A DNA stretch of 64,000 bases from Bradyrhizobium sp. CCBAU 53421 (GCF_015291625.1 NZ_CP030047.1:930001-994000); one strand, 5' to 3'; numbered from the stretch's first letter, positions 16,077-27,384 are shown. A program made the numbers and translations. Notes: generated by a model not told the origin, from the sequence alone.

Positions 16077-16589
16077 ATGATGACTCTGCGAGCAATTTTC
16101 GCCGCATGCGCTGTTGCGGCTTTTGGATCGTTCATGATGACAATCGACGCGCTTGGTCAGAAACAATCGCTGAAAGATCAATTGGTGGGCACGTGGACGC
16201 TGCTCTCGTGGCAGCAGAAGAAAGGCGACGGCACCAGGATCGAGCGTTATGGGGCCGCTCCGAAGGGCACCGCGTTCTTTGATGCGGGTGGGCGATACAT
16301 CATCACGGTGATGCGCTCGGACCGAGCCAAATACGCGAGCAATACCCCGTGGCAGGGCACACCCGAGGAAAACAAGGAAACCGCCGACGGCACGATAACC
16401 TACTACGGAACGTATTCTGCCAACGAGGCAGATAGCAGCATCGCAATCCACGTCGAGGGCAGTTCCTTTCCAAACTGGAATGGCACCGAACAGAAGCGCT
16501 TTGTCGCGATTGCGGCAGACCAACTGACGCTGACCGTTCGTCCCCCGGCGGGAGATATCGTCGACGTAATTTGGAAACGAGCGAACTGA
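16077..16589 (+). CDS. lipocalin-like secreted protein
   Basis: This 170-residue protein has a signal peptide (residues 1-27, MMTLRAIFAACAVAAFGSFM). It carries the lipocalin-like motif LVGTWTLLSWQQKKGDG, followed by GTAFFDAGGRYIITVMRSDRA. It resembles its divergent neighbour at 15346-15828 in layout, and the pair likely came from an old duplication. The 248-base interval between them holds no other gene and no clear operator. The start could be ATG 16077 or 16080. Confidence 0.78.
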   Translation: MMTLRAIFAACAVAAFGSFMMTIDALGQKQSLKDQLVGTWTLLSWQQKKGDGTRIERYGAAPKGTAFFDAGGRYIITVMRSDRAKYASNTPWQGTPEENKETADGTITYYGTYSANEADSSIAIHVEGSSFPNWNGTEQKRFVAIAADQLTLTVRPPAGDIVDVIWKRAN

Positions 16590-16886
16590 TCCGGCTATCA
16601 CAGCCTGCTGTCGGCGTGTCGTGACCTATTGCGCTACGGCATGAACCTGGTCGCCATAAGAGCAAGGCGGACGTGTCACCTGCCGGGCTTATGGGCGCAC
16701 GGCCTGGGCTCAAGTTGAGATCAAGCTGTGGCCAGGACATTGCGTAATTTCGGAATATTAGAAACGTATCCCTGAGTTGCCCGACGTGTCAAGTTCCCTG
16801 GTCGAACGCCGGCCACCACCGGCTACTTTGCATGGGGTTGTTTTCGATATTTTGGCAGCACCCCTGCGACGAACCGACTTCCGGCC
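16590..16886. other. intergenic region with no recognised gene
   Basis: I see no gene, RNA or repeat here. It ends at an EcfG-type promoter. Its middle, around 16740-16780, is relatively AT-rich. Confidence 0.5.
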
Positions 16887-16912
16887 GGAACCTAAAGCGA
16901 GGAGAGCCCGTT
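16887..16912 (+). promoter_or_regulatory. EcfG-type general stress promoter
   Basis: GGAACC (16887-16892), a 16-base spacer, then CGTT (16909-16912) matches the GGAAC-N16/17-CGTT consensus of the alphaproteobacterial general stress sigma factor EcfG. It lies 40 bases before the start of the small secreted protein at 16952, so that gene is probably stress-induced. Confidence 0.65.
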
Positions 16913-16951
16913 GTCGCGGGATGTTGGGGGTAATCAACACAAGGAATGCTC

Positions 16952-17311
16952 ATGCGCATCCGCATCTCGACGGCATCCATCGTTGCTGCCGCACTTTCGC
17001 TCGGAACACCTGCACTGGCGCAAACGCAGGGAACGCAACCGAAGGCGCCGCCGCAGGCTCAATCCGAGGAGTCCACCGTCATCCGGACCATCCAGGTGGT
17101 GGACGTCAAGGAACTCAAGCCCGAGGTCCGGTCGAGGGTCGAGGCTGTCATCGCAAAGGCAAGCGAAGACGACCTGAAGAACCTGCGCGGTTCCATCGAC
17201 GCGTCCCAGGAAGCGACATCTGCGCTCAAGGCGAAAGGACTGAGCTCGGCACAGGTCGTCGCGGTCAATCTCTCCAACGGCATCCTGACGCTGTTCACCA
17301 AGATCGCCTGA
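16952..17311 (+). CDS. small secreted protein of unknown function, likely stress-induced
   Basis: This 119-residue protein has a signal peptide (residues 1-24, TPALAQ at the cleavage site). ATG 16952 is chosen over 16946 because AAGGAATGCTC spaces it correctly. The mature part has a Pro/Gln-rich linker (TQGTQPKAPPQAQ), then a charged helical domain with DVKELKPEVRSRVEAVIAKA and a hydrophobic C-terminus. I do not recognise a family. An EcfG-type promoter lies upstream and a strong hairpin terminator downstream, so it is probably a single-gene unit. Confidence 0.72.
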   Translation: MRIRISTASIVAAALSLGTPALAQTQGTQPKAPPQAQSEESTVIRTIQVVDVKELKPEVRSRVEAVIAKASEDDLKNLRGSIDASQEATSALKAKGLSSAQVVAVNLSNGILTLFTKIA

Positions 17312-17351
17312 CGACGTTCGCAACCTGAAGACATTCGGGCTGAACAACAAA

Positions 17352-17377
17352 GGCCCGCCGGTTCCAGCCGGCGGGCC
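17352..17377 (+). terminator. hairpin terminator
   Basis: GGCCCGCCGG and CCGGCGGGCC form a perfect 10-base stem with a 6-base loop TTCCAG, 41 bases after the small secreted gene. No U run follows. Confidence 0.7.
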
Positions 17378-17398
17378 TGCGCATCTCGGAACAGCGCG

Positions 17399-17502
17399 CT
17401 AAAGCGCGATGAGATTGGGTTGAATCATCATCGCGCTTTAGCTTGTTGTTTGAGCATGATCTTTTCGGAAAACCGCTTCGCACTTTTCCGGATCATGCTC
17501 TA
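17399..17502 (-). repeat. two-hairpin repeat abutting a stop codon (copy B2)
   Basis: Read on the minus strand it begins CTAGAGCATGATCCGG and ends CGCTTTAG. Hairpin 1 is perfect here (AGCATGATC with GATCATGCT). The TAG of the flavoprotein gene at 17500-17502 is bases 2-4 of the unit, so the repeat overlaps the end of the coding sequence. It is nearly identical to 9165-9269. Confidence 0.88.
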
Positions 17503-19158
17503 GTTCACTGCCTTCGCCGCCGCGCGCCCGGCGTTGCGGCCAGAGAACAGGCAGCCGCCGAGGAATGTGCCCTCCAGTGAGCGATAGCCGTGCACGCCGC
17601 CGCCGCCGAAGCCGGCGGCTTCGCCGGCCGCGTAGAGTCCGCGGATGATCTGGTGATTATTGCCGAACACGCGTGAATCGAGATCGGTCTCGAAGCCGCC
17701 GAGCGTCTTGCGGGTGAGGATGTTGAGCTTCACCGCGATCAGCGGGCCGTGCTCGGGATCGAGGATGCGGTGCGGCTTCGCGGTTCGGATCAGCCTGTCG
17801 CCGATATAGCGCCGCGCATTGTGCAGGTTCATCACCTGCGCATCCTTGACATAGGGATTGGTGATCTCGCGGTCGCGCGCCTCGATCTGAGTCTTGATGG
17901 CGTTGAGACTCAAGAGGTCATTGCCGGCGAGCTTGTTCATCGCGGCGACGAGCTCAGTGAGATTGTCGCGCACGATAAAGTCGGCGCCGTGCTGCTTGAA
18001 GGCCTCCACCGGCGCCGGTGCGCCCTTGTTGGTGGCGCGCTTGATCGTCATGCGCCAGCTCTTGCCCGTGAGGTCGGGGTTCTGCTCGGAGCCCGACAGC
18101 GCGAACTCCTTCTTGATGATGCTCTGGGTCAGGATGAACCACGAATAGTCGTAGCCGGTGCCCATGATGTAATGCAGTTGCCCAAGCGTGTCGGAGCCCG
18201 GGAACAGCGGCGCCGGCAGGCGTTTGCCCGTGGCATCGAACCACAGCGACGACGGCCCCGGCAGAATCCGGATGCCGTGACGCGGCCAGATCGGGTTCCA
18301 ATTCTGGATACCCTCGACATAGTGCCACATGCGGTCGCGATTGATCAGCCGGCCGCCCGCTCGCTCGGTGATCCCGATCATGCGGCCGTCGACATGTTCG
18401 GGCACGCCGGAGATCATGAACTTCGGCGGCTCGCCGAGCCGCTTCGGCCAGTTCTGCCGCACAAGGTCATGATTGCCGCCGATGCCGCCGGAGGCGACGA
18501 TCACCGCCGGCGCGCGCAGCGAAAAATCGCCGACGACATTGCGCGAGGAACTCTTGCCGCGCTCGACCGAAGTCGGTTCCAGGATCGCGCCGCTCACGCC
18601 GTCGACGGCGCCGTTGGTGACGCTCAGTGCATCGACGCGATGGCGGAACTTGAACACCAGCCGTCCGCTCCTGGCGGCCTCGCGCGCACGGCGCTCGAAC
18701 GGCTCGACGATGCCGGGGCCGGTGCCCCAGGTGACGTGGAAGCGCGGCACTGAATTGCCGTGGCCCATCGCATCGTACCCGCCACGCTCGGCCCAGCCGA
18801 CCACCGGGAAAATGCGGTGGCCCATCGCGCGCAGCCAGTCGCGCTTCTCGCCCGCCGCGAACGCGACATAGGCTTCGGCCCATTTGCGCGGCCAGTGATC
18901 CTCCTCGCGATCGAAACCGGCGGTGCCCATCCAGTCCTGCAGCGCGAGTTCGACTGAATCCTTGATGCCGAGCCGACGTTGTTCCGGCGAATCGACCAGA
19001 AACAATCCGCCAAACGACCAGAACGCCTGGCCGCCGATGCTCTGCTCGCCTTCCTGGTCGAGCACGATGACGCGCTTGCCGGCGTCGGCGATCTCGGTTG
19101 CGGCGACCAGGCCGGCAAGTCCGGCGCCGATCACGATCACGTCTGCATCGTCAGCCAT
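17500..19158 (-). CDS. FAD-binding dehydrogenase (KsdD/fumarate reductase-like flavoprotein)
   Basis: This 552-residue protein starts at ATG 19158 behind GGGGGAATCAAAC. The N-terminal FAD dinucleotide fold is clear (DVIVIGAGLAGLVAATEIADAG, then the acidic VLDQEG). A GGQAFWSFGG flavin loop follows, and a C-terminal GLYAAGEAAGFGGGGVHGYR completes the FAD site. This arrangement is that of the ketosteroid-1-dehydrogenase / fumarate reductase flavoprotein family, in which the protein desaturates a C-C bond or runs the reverse reaction. The substrate is unknown and no steroid genes are nearby. Its stop codon is part of a repeat. Confidence 0.88.
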   Translation of the reverse strand: MADDADVIVIGAGLAGLVAATEIADAGKRVIVLDQEGEQSIGGQAFWSFGGLFLVDSPEQRRLGIKDSVELALQDWMGTAGFDREEDHWPRKWAEAYVAFAAGEKRDWLRAMGHRIFPVVGWAERGGYDAMGHGNSVPRFHVTWGTGPGIVEPFERRAREAARSGRLVFKFRHRVDALSVTNGAVDGVSGAILEPTSVERGKSSSRNVVGDFSLRAPAVIVASGGIGGNHDLVRQNWPKRLGEPPKFMISGVPEHVDGRMIGITERAGGRLINRDRMWHYVEGIQNWNPIWPRHGIRILPGPSSLWFDATGKRLPAPLFPGSDTLGQLHYIMGTGYDYSWFILTQSIIKKEFALSGSEQNPDLTGKSWRMTIKRATNKGAPAPVEAFKQHGADFIVRDNLTELVAAMNKLAGNDLLSLNAIKTQIEARDREITNPYVKDAQVMNLHNARRYIGDRLIRTAKPHRILDPEHGPLIAVKLNILTRKTLGGFETDLDSRVFGNNHQIIRGLYAAGEAAGFGGGGVHGYRSLEGTFLGGCLFSGRNAGRAAAKAVN

Positions 19159-19434
19159 GTTTGATTCCCCCGTCCCGCCGGGATTCAAAACCGTGTCGTT
19201 GCGCGCGGTCAACGGCAAATGGACCTTGCCTGTGGCGGCGAGGCACCAAATGGTTGCGGCAAGCTGTTCCAGTTTGGGACCTTTTCCACGCGCCACTGCA
19301 GCGCGGGCGCAACACCCAATTTGAATTTGTTTTGACCGGCTTCGCTCGTCTGGACAAAAATCCGCGGCCGCAACACGCTCACGCCCATCTTGCATCACAA
19401 GACCAACAGATTCGGTTTCGACTGGGGCAGGCCA

Positions 19435-19914
19435 ATGAAGTTGATGACGGGGTTGCTCGCTGCGGTTCTTCTGCTGGCGGGAATGGGGGCGTCTCAAGCA
19501 GTGGTCAGGATCGCCGACGATCGCGGTGGCAAGATCGGCGTCTATGTCGACAGGTATCAGGACCTGCGCACATCGGGCGAGACCGTGATCATCGATGGGC
19601 TGTGCGCCTCGGCCTGCACCATCGTGCTCGGCAAGGTCCCGCATGACCGGATCTGTGTGACCTCACACGCCAGCCTCGGCTTCCACGCCGCCTGGGATTA
19701 CGGGGACAACGGCCGCCCGGTCCCCAATCCCGAAGCCACCCATATGCTGTACCTGATGTACCCGCCGGCGGTGCGCAGATGGATCACCGATCGTGGTGGC
19801 CTGACCCGGCGCATGATCTTCCTGCGCGGCAAGCAACTGCAGGCCCTGTACAAGCCGTGCTATCTCAACGCCCAGGCTTCGGCGCCCAAACCCGCCATTG
19901 AGCCCGCACACTGA
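19435..19914 (+). CDS. secreted ClpP/crotonase-fold protein of unknown function
   Basis: This 159-residue protein has a signal peptide (MKLMTGLLAAVLLLAGMGAS, ATG 19435). The mature part has the ClpP-like pattern IIDGLCASACTIVLGKVP with the small-residue/Ser motif, then HASLGFHAAWDYG. Such proteins in rhizobia are annotated as hypothetical, and catalysis is not shown. A similar motif occurs in the protein at 48918-49769. The C-terminus (SAPKPAIEPAH) looks disordered. Confidence 0.7.
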   Translation: MKLMTGLLAAVLLLAGMGASQAVVRIADDRGGKIGVYVDRYQDLRTSGETVIIDGLCASACTIVLGKVPHDRICVTSHASLGFHAAWDYGDNGRPVPNPEATHMLYLMYPPAVRRWITDRGGLTRRMIFLRGKQLQALYKPCYLNAQASAPKPAIEPAH

Positions 19915-20032
19915 GCTGCCGATCCCGGCGAGCGTCCTCTCTCGTCATGCCGGACATCGCCTCGCTATGATTTGACGGCCTGCGACGGCCATTGCGCTTG
20001 CTGGCTGGGGGAACCCGGCTTATCTCAACCGC

Positions 20033-20221
20033 ATGGTTCAGCCGATCTCCACCCGATCCGAGCTCGTGACGGCTCCGCAGGGCCGGGTGGCATCTGCGAT
20101 CCTGTGGGGCGCTGCCGGAATCGGCGGATTGGCCTCGCTCGCCGCTGCCGCGCTCTGGTTCCACTACGGGACCGCGGTATTCTTCGAAATGATCACGGCC
20201 GGCATCGCCGCCTGCTTCTGA
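20033..20221 (+). CDS. small single-pass membrane protein upstream of SCO
   Basis: This 62-residue protein has one or two hydrophobic segments at residues 20-45 (AILWGAAGIGGLASLAAAALWFHYG) and an IAACF C-terminus. It ends 18 bases before the SCO gene and is probably in the same transcript. The pattern LWFHYGTAVFFEM looks like a conserved short protein rather than chance, but I cannot name it. The ribosome site is weak. Confidence 0.6.
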   Translation: MVQPISTRSELVTAPQGRVASAILWGAAGIGGLASLAAAALWFHYGTAVFFEMITAGIAACF

Positions 20222-20239
20222 CAAGGACGCCCTCGCACC

Positions 20240-20830
20240 ATGCCCCGGACCACGCGCCCATTGGTGATCTTCGCTGCCTTCGCGGGCAGTCTGGCGGTCG
20301 GCCTGTTCCTCATGCTGTGGGCGGTAGGCGGCTTGCGCACCGTCGCTGCGCCAGCCGCGATCGGCGGGCCGTTCCAGCTCACCGACCAGGCCGGCCAGAC
20401 CGTCACCGACAAGAACCTTCAGGGCAAGCCGACCTTGATCTTCTTCGGCTTCACCCATTGCCCGGACATCTGCCCGACCTCGCTGTTCGAGATCTCGGAG
20501 GTCCTGAAGGCGATGGGCAAGGACGCCGACCGCGTGAATGCCTATTTCGTCTCGGTCGACCCGGAACGCGACACCGCCACGGCGATGAAGGACTATTTGT
20601 CGAGCTTCGATCCGCACCTTAAGGGCCTGACTGGCGATCCCGCCGCGATCGCCAAGGTGCTGTCGAGCTACCGTGTCTACGCCAAGAAGGTGCCGCTGAA
20701 GGATGGCGATTACACGATGGATCACACCGCGCTGATCTATCTGATGGACCGCGACGGCCGTTTTGTCGCGCCGTTCAATCTGAAACGGACGCCGGAAGAG
20801 GCGGCGACCGATCTCAAACGGTATCTCTGA
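20240..20830 (+). CDS. SCO1/SenC family copper chaperone
   Basis: This 196-residue protein has an N-terminal membrane anchor (residues 9-30) and a thioredoxin-like domain. The copper ligands are visible: Cys74 and Cys78 (HCPDICP) and His162 (MDHTALIYLMD). SCO proteins deliver copper to the CuA site of cytochrome c oxidase or act as thiol-disulfide reductases in the periplasm. No oxidase genes are nearby. It follows the 62-residue membrane protein closely. Confidence 0.93.
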   Translation: MPRTTRPLVIFAAFAGSLAVGLFLMLWAVGGLRTVAAPAAIGGPFQLTDQAGQTVTDKNLQGKPTLIFFGFTHCPDICPTSLFEISEVLKAMGKDADRVNAYFVSVDPERDTATAMKDYLSSFDPHLKGLTGDPAAIAKVLSSYRVYAKKVPLKDGDYTMDHTALIYLMDRDGRFVAPFNLKRTPEEAATDLKRYL

Positions 20831-20881
20831 CCCTGCTTCCGGCCCGGAATTAACCCAATCGGCGCTCGCATCGGACGCCGG

Positions 20882-21946
20882 ATGGTCTATAAGCCGTTCA
20901 ATTTCCTGATATTGCCGGTTATGCCAAATCTGTCTGCCCAGCTTTTTGCCGTCCGCCCGCGCCAGCTTCGCCTGGCCGCGGGCATGATGGCGGCCGCCGT
21001 GCTGGTGATGGCCGGGCCTGCCGTCGCGCAGACGCCCCCGGCACCGGCGCCGCAGGCCCCGGCGGCCAAGCCGGCCCCTGCGCCCGCCAAGCCTGCCCCG
21101 GCACAAGCGGTGCCCGCAACGCCGCCGGCGGCTGCCGCTCCGTCGGCTCCGAACCAGCCGGCCAAGGCCGCCGAGGCTGCACCGCAGGCGGTGCCGGGCT
21201 TCTGGGACCCGCGGCGGCGGCCGGATCGGCCGGACCTGTCGCGGCTCACCGTGATCCGTTTCCTGACCGAGACCGACTATCCGCCGTTCAATTTCACCGG
21301 GCCTGACGGCAATCCGGCCGGCTTCAATGTCGATCTGGCGCGCTCGCTCTGTGACGAGATCAAGGTCACCTGTACCATCCAGATGCGCCGCTTCGAGACC
21401 CTGATCGATGCGCTGGCGACCAACCGGGGCGATGCCATCATCGCCTCGATGGCGGTGACGCAGCAGCTGCGCGCCAAGGTCGATTTCACCGATCCCTATT
21501 ACCGCGCGCCGGCGCGCTTCGTGTCGCGCCGCGACAATGTGATGCCGGAAATTCGTCCGGAATATCTCGAGGGCAAGAAGGTCGGCGTGATCGCCGGCAC
21601 TTCGCACGAGGCCTACCTCAAGGCGATGTTCACCGACGCCGAGATCCATTCCTATCCGGACAACGATGCGCTGCGCGCTGCGCTGCGCCGCGGCGAGGTC
21701 GATTTCATCTTTGGCGATGCGATCTCGCTCGCGTTCTGGATCAATGGCACCGATTCCGCCGAATGCTGCGCGTTCTCCGGCGGCCCCTTCGTCGAAAGCC
21801 GCTATTTCGGCGAGGGCGTCGGCATCGCCGTGCGCAAGGGCAACGATCTGCTGCGGCAGTCGTTGAACTGGGCGCTGTTCCGGATCTGGGAAAAAGGCCG
21901 CTTCACCGACCTGTGGCTGCGCTATTTCTCGATCAGCCCGTTCTGA
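20882..21946 (+). CDS. ABC-type amino acid solute-binding protein with Pro/Ala linker
   Basis: This 354-residue protein has a signal segment (about residues 25-49, VLVMAGPAVAQ) and a Pro/Ala-rich linker of about 60 residues. The SBP_bac_3 domain begins at TVIRFLTETDYPPFNF and includes GFNVDLARSLCDEI, FETLIDALATNRGDAI and a C-terminal WALFRIWEKGRFTDLWLRYF. The long disordered linker between signal and domain is unusual and may tether it to the wall or membrane. Starts at 20882 and 20921 are both possible. No permease gene is adjacent. Confidence 0.85.
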   Translation: MVYKPFNFLILPVMPNLSAQLFAVRPRQLRLAAGMMAAAVLVMAGPAVAQTPPAPAPQAPAAKPAPAPAKPAPAQAVPATPPAAAAPSAPNQPAKAAEAAPQAVPGFWDPRRRPDRPDLSRLTVIRFLTETDYPPFNFTGPDGNPAGFNVDLARSLCDEIKVTCTIQMRRFETLIDALATNRGDAIIASMAVTQQLRAKVDFTDPYYRAPARFVSRRDNVMPEIRPEYLEGKKVGVIAGTSHEAYLKAMFTDAEIHSYPDNDALRAALRRGEVDFIFGDAISLAFWINGTDSAECCAFSGGPFVESRYFGEGVGIAVRKGNDLLRQSLNWALFRIWEKGRFTDLWLRYFSISPF

Positions 21947-21958
21947 CGCTGTGGTCTT

Positions 21959-22106
21959 CACCTCGCCCCGCTCGCGGGGAGAGGTCGGAATTCAAGCGCA
22001 GCTTGAATTCCGGGTGAGGGGGGCCTTCCGCGAATTCCTCTCTCGCCGGTTACGCGGATAGAGCCCCTCACCCCAACCCTCTCCCCGCAAGCGCGGGGCG
22101 AGGGAG
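21959..22106. repeat. palindromic intergenic repeat (CTCCCC/GGGGAG type)
   Basis: Two opposed palindromes, CCTCGCCCCGCTCGCGGGGA at one end and CCCCGCAAGCGCGGGGCGAG at the other, surround a GAATTC dyad. It lies between the binding protein and lysK. Confidence 0.8.
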
Positions 22107-22138
22107 CGCAGTTTTGCATTTTGCCGCGAAGGCGTTAG

Positions 22139-23812
<1,674 letters not shown>

Positions 23813-23832
23813 CTCGGTGGACTCCCGCTATT

Positions 23833-23936
23833 GTCGTCCCTGCGAAAGCAGGGACCCATAACCACGGGATCGTGTTGTCAAGGCGAGACGTGGCTCCAGC
23901 CTTCTTCAACACGATGAGTGGTGGTTATGGGTCCCT

Positions 23937-23937
<1 letters not shown>
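23833..23937. repeat. palindromic intergenic repeat, interrupted by IS110
   Basis: GTCGTCCCTGCGAAAGCAGG opens the unit, whose inner part is CCATAACCAC and GTGGTTATGG. The expected last arm (CTTTCGCAGGGACGAC) is missing at 23937, where IS110 sequence begins. A related intact unit is at 26040-26160. Confidence 0.78.
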
Positions 23938-25037
<1,100 letters not shown>

Positions 25038-25220
25038 CAGTTGCCGGGTCGCGCTTCGCTTACCCGGGACGACAGGGGTGTTTGCGGCGCCAAGCCCGCA
25101 AAATGCAGATGGCTGATCCCCGGCATTTTCAGCCAAGGCCGCGGCCGGATTGCGCTACACTTCCTCCCATAAAATCAGCACGGCCTCCATCGAGCGGCCG
25201 GCACAAATGGGAGCATGTGC

Positions 25221-26006
25221 ATGCAGTTCAGGGTTTCGCCGACATCGCTGCAGGACAGTTCGAGCGCCGAGGAATGGCAGGCGCGGGTCGATCTCGCGGC
25301 GGCGCATCGGCTCGCCTACATCCACGGCTTTTCGGAAGGTATCTTCAACCATCTCACCTTCGTGGTGCCCGGCCGCACCGACCGCTACTACCAGATCCCG
25401 TTCGGCATGCACTGGTCGGAGGTAACAGCGTCGTCCTTTATGGAGGTCGGCATCGACGATGCCGAGGTAAAGCGCGGCGAGGGTGAGGTCGAGCGCTCCT
25501 GCTATTGCATTCATGCGCCGATCCACAAGGCGCTGCCGCAGGCCAAGGCGGTGTTCCACACCCATATGCCGTATGCGAGCGCGCTGACGCGGCTCGAGGA
25601 TCCGCGCATCAAGGAGATCGGTCAGACCGAGGTCGGATTGTCGGAGGCGATCGCCTATGACGATCTCTACACAGGTCCGGCGCTCGATCCCGAGGAGGGC
25701 GCACGGCTCGCCAGGGTGATCGGTAACAAGACCATCCTGTTCATGGCCAACCACGGCATCTCGACCGTCGGTGAGACCGTCGCCGATGCCTATGACCGGC
25801 TCTATTACATCGAGCGCGCCGCGCAGGTGCAGATCTACGCGATGTGGACCCAGCAGCCGCTCAAGCAATTGCCGCAGCATGTGGTGGAGAAGACCAAGCG
25901 CGATTTCCGCGACGACCATCTCTACAGCGGCCCATCCCCGGCGCAGCGGCATTTCGATGCGCTGAAGCGGATGCTGGACCGCAAGGAGCCGGACTACGCG
26001 ACGTAG
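25221..26006 (+). CDS. class II aldolase/adducin family protein
   Basis: This 261-residue protein carries the class II aldolase fold with the metal-binding HTHMPYA motif (two His) and a third His in FMANHGISTVGETVADAYDR. ATG 25221 is preferred because GGGAG lies 7 bases upstream; ATG 25215 is too close. Related proteins split or epimerise sugar phosphates, or act as decarboxylases, so the substrate is not known. It stands alone between IS110 and a REP-like repeat. Confidence 0.88.
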   Translation: MQFRVSPTSLQDSSSAEEWQARVDLAAAHRLAYIHGFSEGIFNHLTFVVPGRTDRYYQIPFGMHWSEVTASSFMEVGIDDAEVKRGEGEVERSCYCIHAPIHKALPQAKAVFHTHMPYASALTRLEDPRIKEIGQTEVGLSEAIAYDDLYTGPALDPEEGARLARVIGNKTILFMANHGISTVGETVADAYDRLYYIERAAQVQIYAMWTQQPLKQLPQHVVEKTKRDFRDDHLYSGPSPAQRHFDALKRMLDRKEPDYAT

Positions 26007-26039
26007 GGGGAATGCAAGGGGCGCGCCGCAACCTCCGCT

Positions 26040-26160
26040 GTCGTCCCGGCGAAGGCCGGGACCCATTGCCACAGGGTTGAGTTGTCGAAGCGAGCTGTGG
26101 CCCCAGCTCGCTGCAAATCAAACGGCGGTGGTTATGGGTCCCGGCCTTCGCCGGGACGAC
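26040..26160. repeat. palindromic intergenic repeat (GTCGTCCCGGCG type)
   Basis: GTCGTCCCGGCGAAGGCCGG opens the unit and its complement closes it at 26160. The inner part holds CCATTGCCAC and GTGGTTATGG. It is a complete relative of the repeat that IS110 broke at 23937. Confidence 0.85.
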
Positions 26161-26185
26161 GATGGTGACGACTGAATCGCCGCAG

Positions 26186-26839
26186 CTACTGGCTCGCCCA
26201 CACCACGCGCGCGATCCACGTGACCTCCTCGGCGTCGAGCAGGCGGTCGGGATGTTCCGGATTGAGCGACGCGAGCTCCAGCACCTTGCCGGTGCGGCGC
26301 TTCAATTCCTTCACCATCACCTCGCCGCCGGTGGTGCGCACCACGACGCGGTCGCCGCGGCGGATCGCGGTCGCTGGCGACACCACGATGATGTCGCCCT
26401 CGCGATAGGCCGGCTTCATCGAGTCGCCCTCGATCTCCAGCGCATAGGCGTGCTCGTCTGTTGTCGCCGGCAGCGCCACTTCATCCCAGCCCTTGCCGGC
26501 GGGAAAGCCGGCGTCGTCGAAATAGCCGCCGGCGCCGGCCTGCGCGAAGCCGATCAATGGCACCGACTGGCCTCCGCGCGGACCATCGCCGAGCAACTGC
26601 ACGAAGGTCTCCATGCTGGCATTGCTCGCGGCCAGTGCCTTGGAGAGCGATTCGGTCGATGGCCAGCGCTCGCGCCCGTCGCCGGTCACGCGCTTGGACT
26701 TGTTGAAGGTGGTGGGGTCGAGGCCGGACTGCTTGGCAAGGCCTGAAGGCGACAGGCCGGCGCGTTCGGCGAGCCGGTCGAGCGCGGCCCAGACCTGCGC
26801 GTGGGTCAGCGGTCGGGCGGCTTTGGACTGTTTGGCCAT
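26186..26839 (-). CDS. HTH / S24 LexA-like repressor (self-cleaving type)
   Basis: This 217-residue protein has an N-terminal XRE-like HTH (RAGLSPSGLAKQSGLDPTTFNKS) and a C-terminal S24 peptidase domain. The catalytic Ser is in EIEGDSMKPAYREGD and the Lys in GGEVMVKELKRR. Such regulators (CI/LexA type) may cleave themselves after RecA activation. It has no prophage neighbours. A GGTA-AATT-TACC dyad lies 17 bases upstream at 26856-26871 and is likely its own operator. Confidence 0.9.
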   Translation of the reverse strand: MAKQSKAARPLTHAQVWAALDRLAERAGLSPSGLAKQSGLDPTTFNKSKRVTGDGRERWPSTESLSKALAASNASMETFVQLLGDGPRGGQSVPLIGFAQAGAGGYFDDAGFPAGKGWDEVALPATTDEHAYALEIEGDSMKPAYREGDIIVVSPATAIRRGDRVVVRTTGGEVMVKELKRRTGKVLELASLNPEHPDRLLDAEEVTWIARVVWASQ

Positions 26840-26855
26840 CGAGGATACCCCGGAT

Positions 26856-26871
26856 GGTAGGAATTATTACC
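26856..26871. promoter_or_regulatory. candidate operator of the S24 repressor
   Basis: GGTAGGAATTATTACC has matched outer arms GGTA/TACC and a central AATT. It lies just before the repressor start and 169 bases from the divergent DUF952 gene. It differs from the alphaproteobacterial LexA box (GTTC-N7-GTTC). Confidence 0.4.
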
Positions 26872-27039
26872 TGAAAGCTGGCGTTTTCGCAAATCTGCTG
26901 TCGGATGTGTCGCAGCGCCGCTTGAGTTGCGCCGCCGCCGCCGATACGGTCCCTCGCTCGCCAATTGGCGTCTGGGGCATTTCCCCTCAAATCCGGATAA
27001 AACCCCAAGAGACTCAAGGACAAAAGGGAAGGCCGCGCC

Positions 27040-27384
27040 GTGCCCATGATCTACAAAATCACTCCCGCTTCGGCCTGGCGCGAGGCCGAGCGGCAGGGCG
27101 TCTACCGGGGCAGTGCGGACGACAATCGCGACGGCTTCATCCATTTTTCGACCGCTTCCCAGGTGGCCGAGACCGCGCGCAAGCACTATCACGGGCAAAC
27201 CGGCCTGTTCCTGGTCGCGGTCGATGCCGATGCGCTCGGCGACGCCTTGCGCTGGGAACGCTCGCGCAATGACGAGCTGTTCCCGCATCTCTATGGCGAG
27301 CTCGACCTCGGCGCGGTCACCGAAATCCTCAGCCTGCGCGCGCGCTCCGACGGTGGCCACGATGTTCCGGAGCTCAAGCCGTGA
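27040..27384 (+). CDS. DUF952 family protein
   Basis: This 114-residue protein begins at GTG 27040 (an ATG two codons on is possible) behind GGGAAGG. It shows the DUF952 pattern: IYKITPASAWREAE, DGFIHFSTASQVAETARKHY and LFPHLYGELDL. Its structure resembles ADP-ribosyltransferase-like folds (family knowledge), and function is unproven. Its stop overlaps the pyrD start by 4 bases (GTGA), so the two are translationally coupled. Confidence 0.88.
   Translation: MPMIYKITPASAWREAERQGVYRGSADDNRDGFIHFSTASQVAETARKHYHGQTGLFLVAVDADALGDALRWERSRNDELFPHLYGELDLGAVTEILSLRARSDGGHDVPELKP

Noticed and set aside
19865..21961. Minus-strand frame of 698 codons across the SCO and binding-protein genes
   Set aside because: Shadow frame with no recognisable domain.
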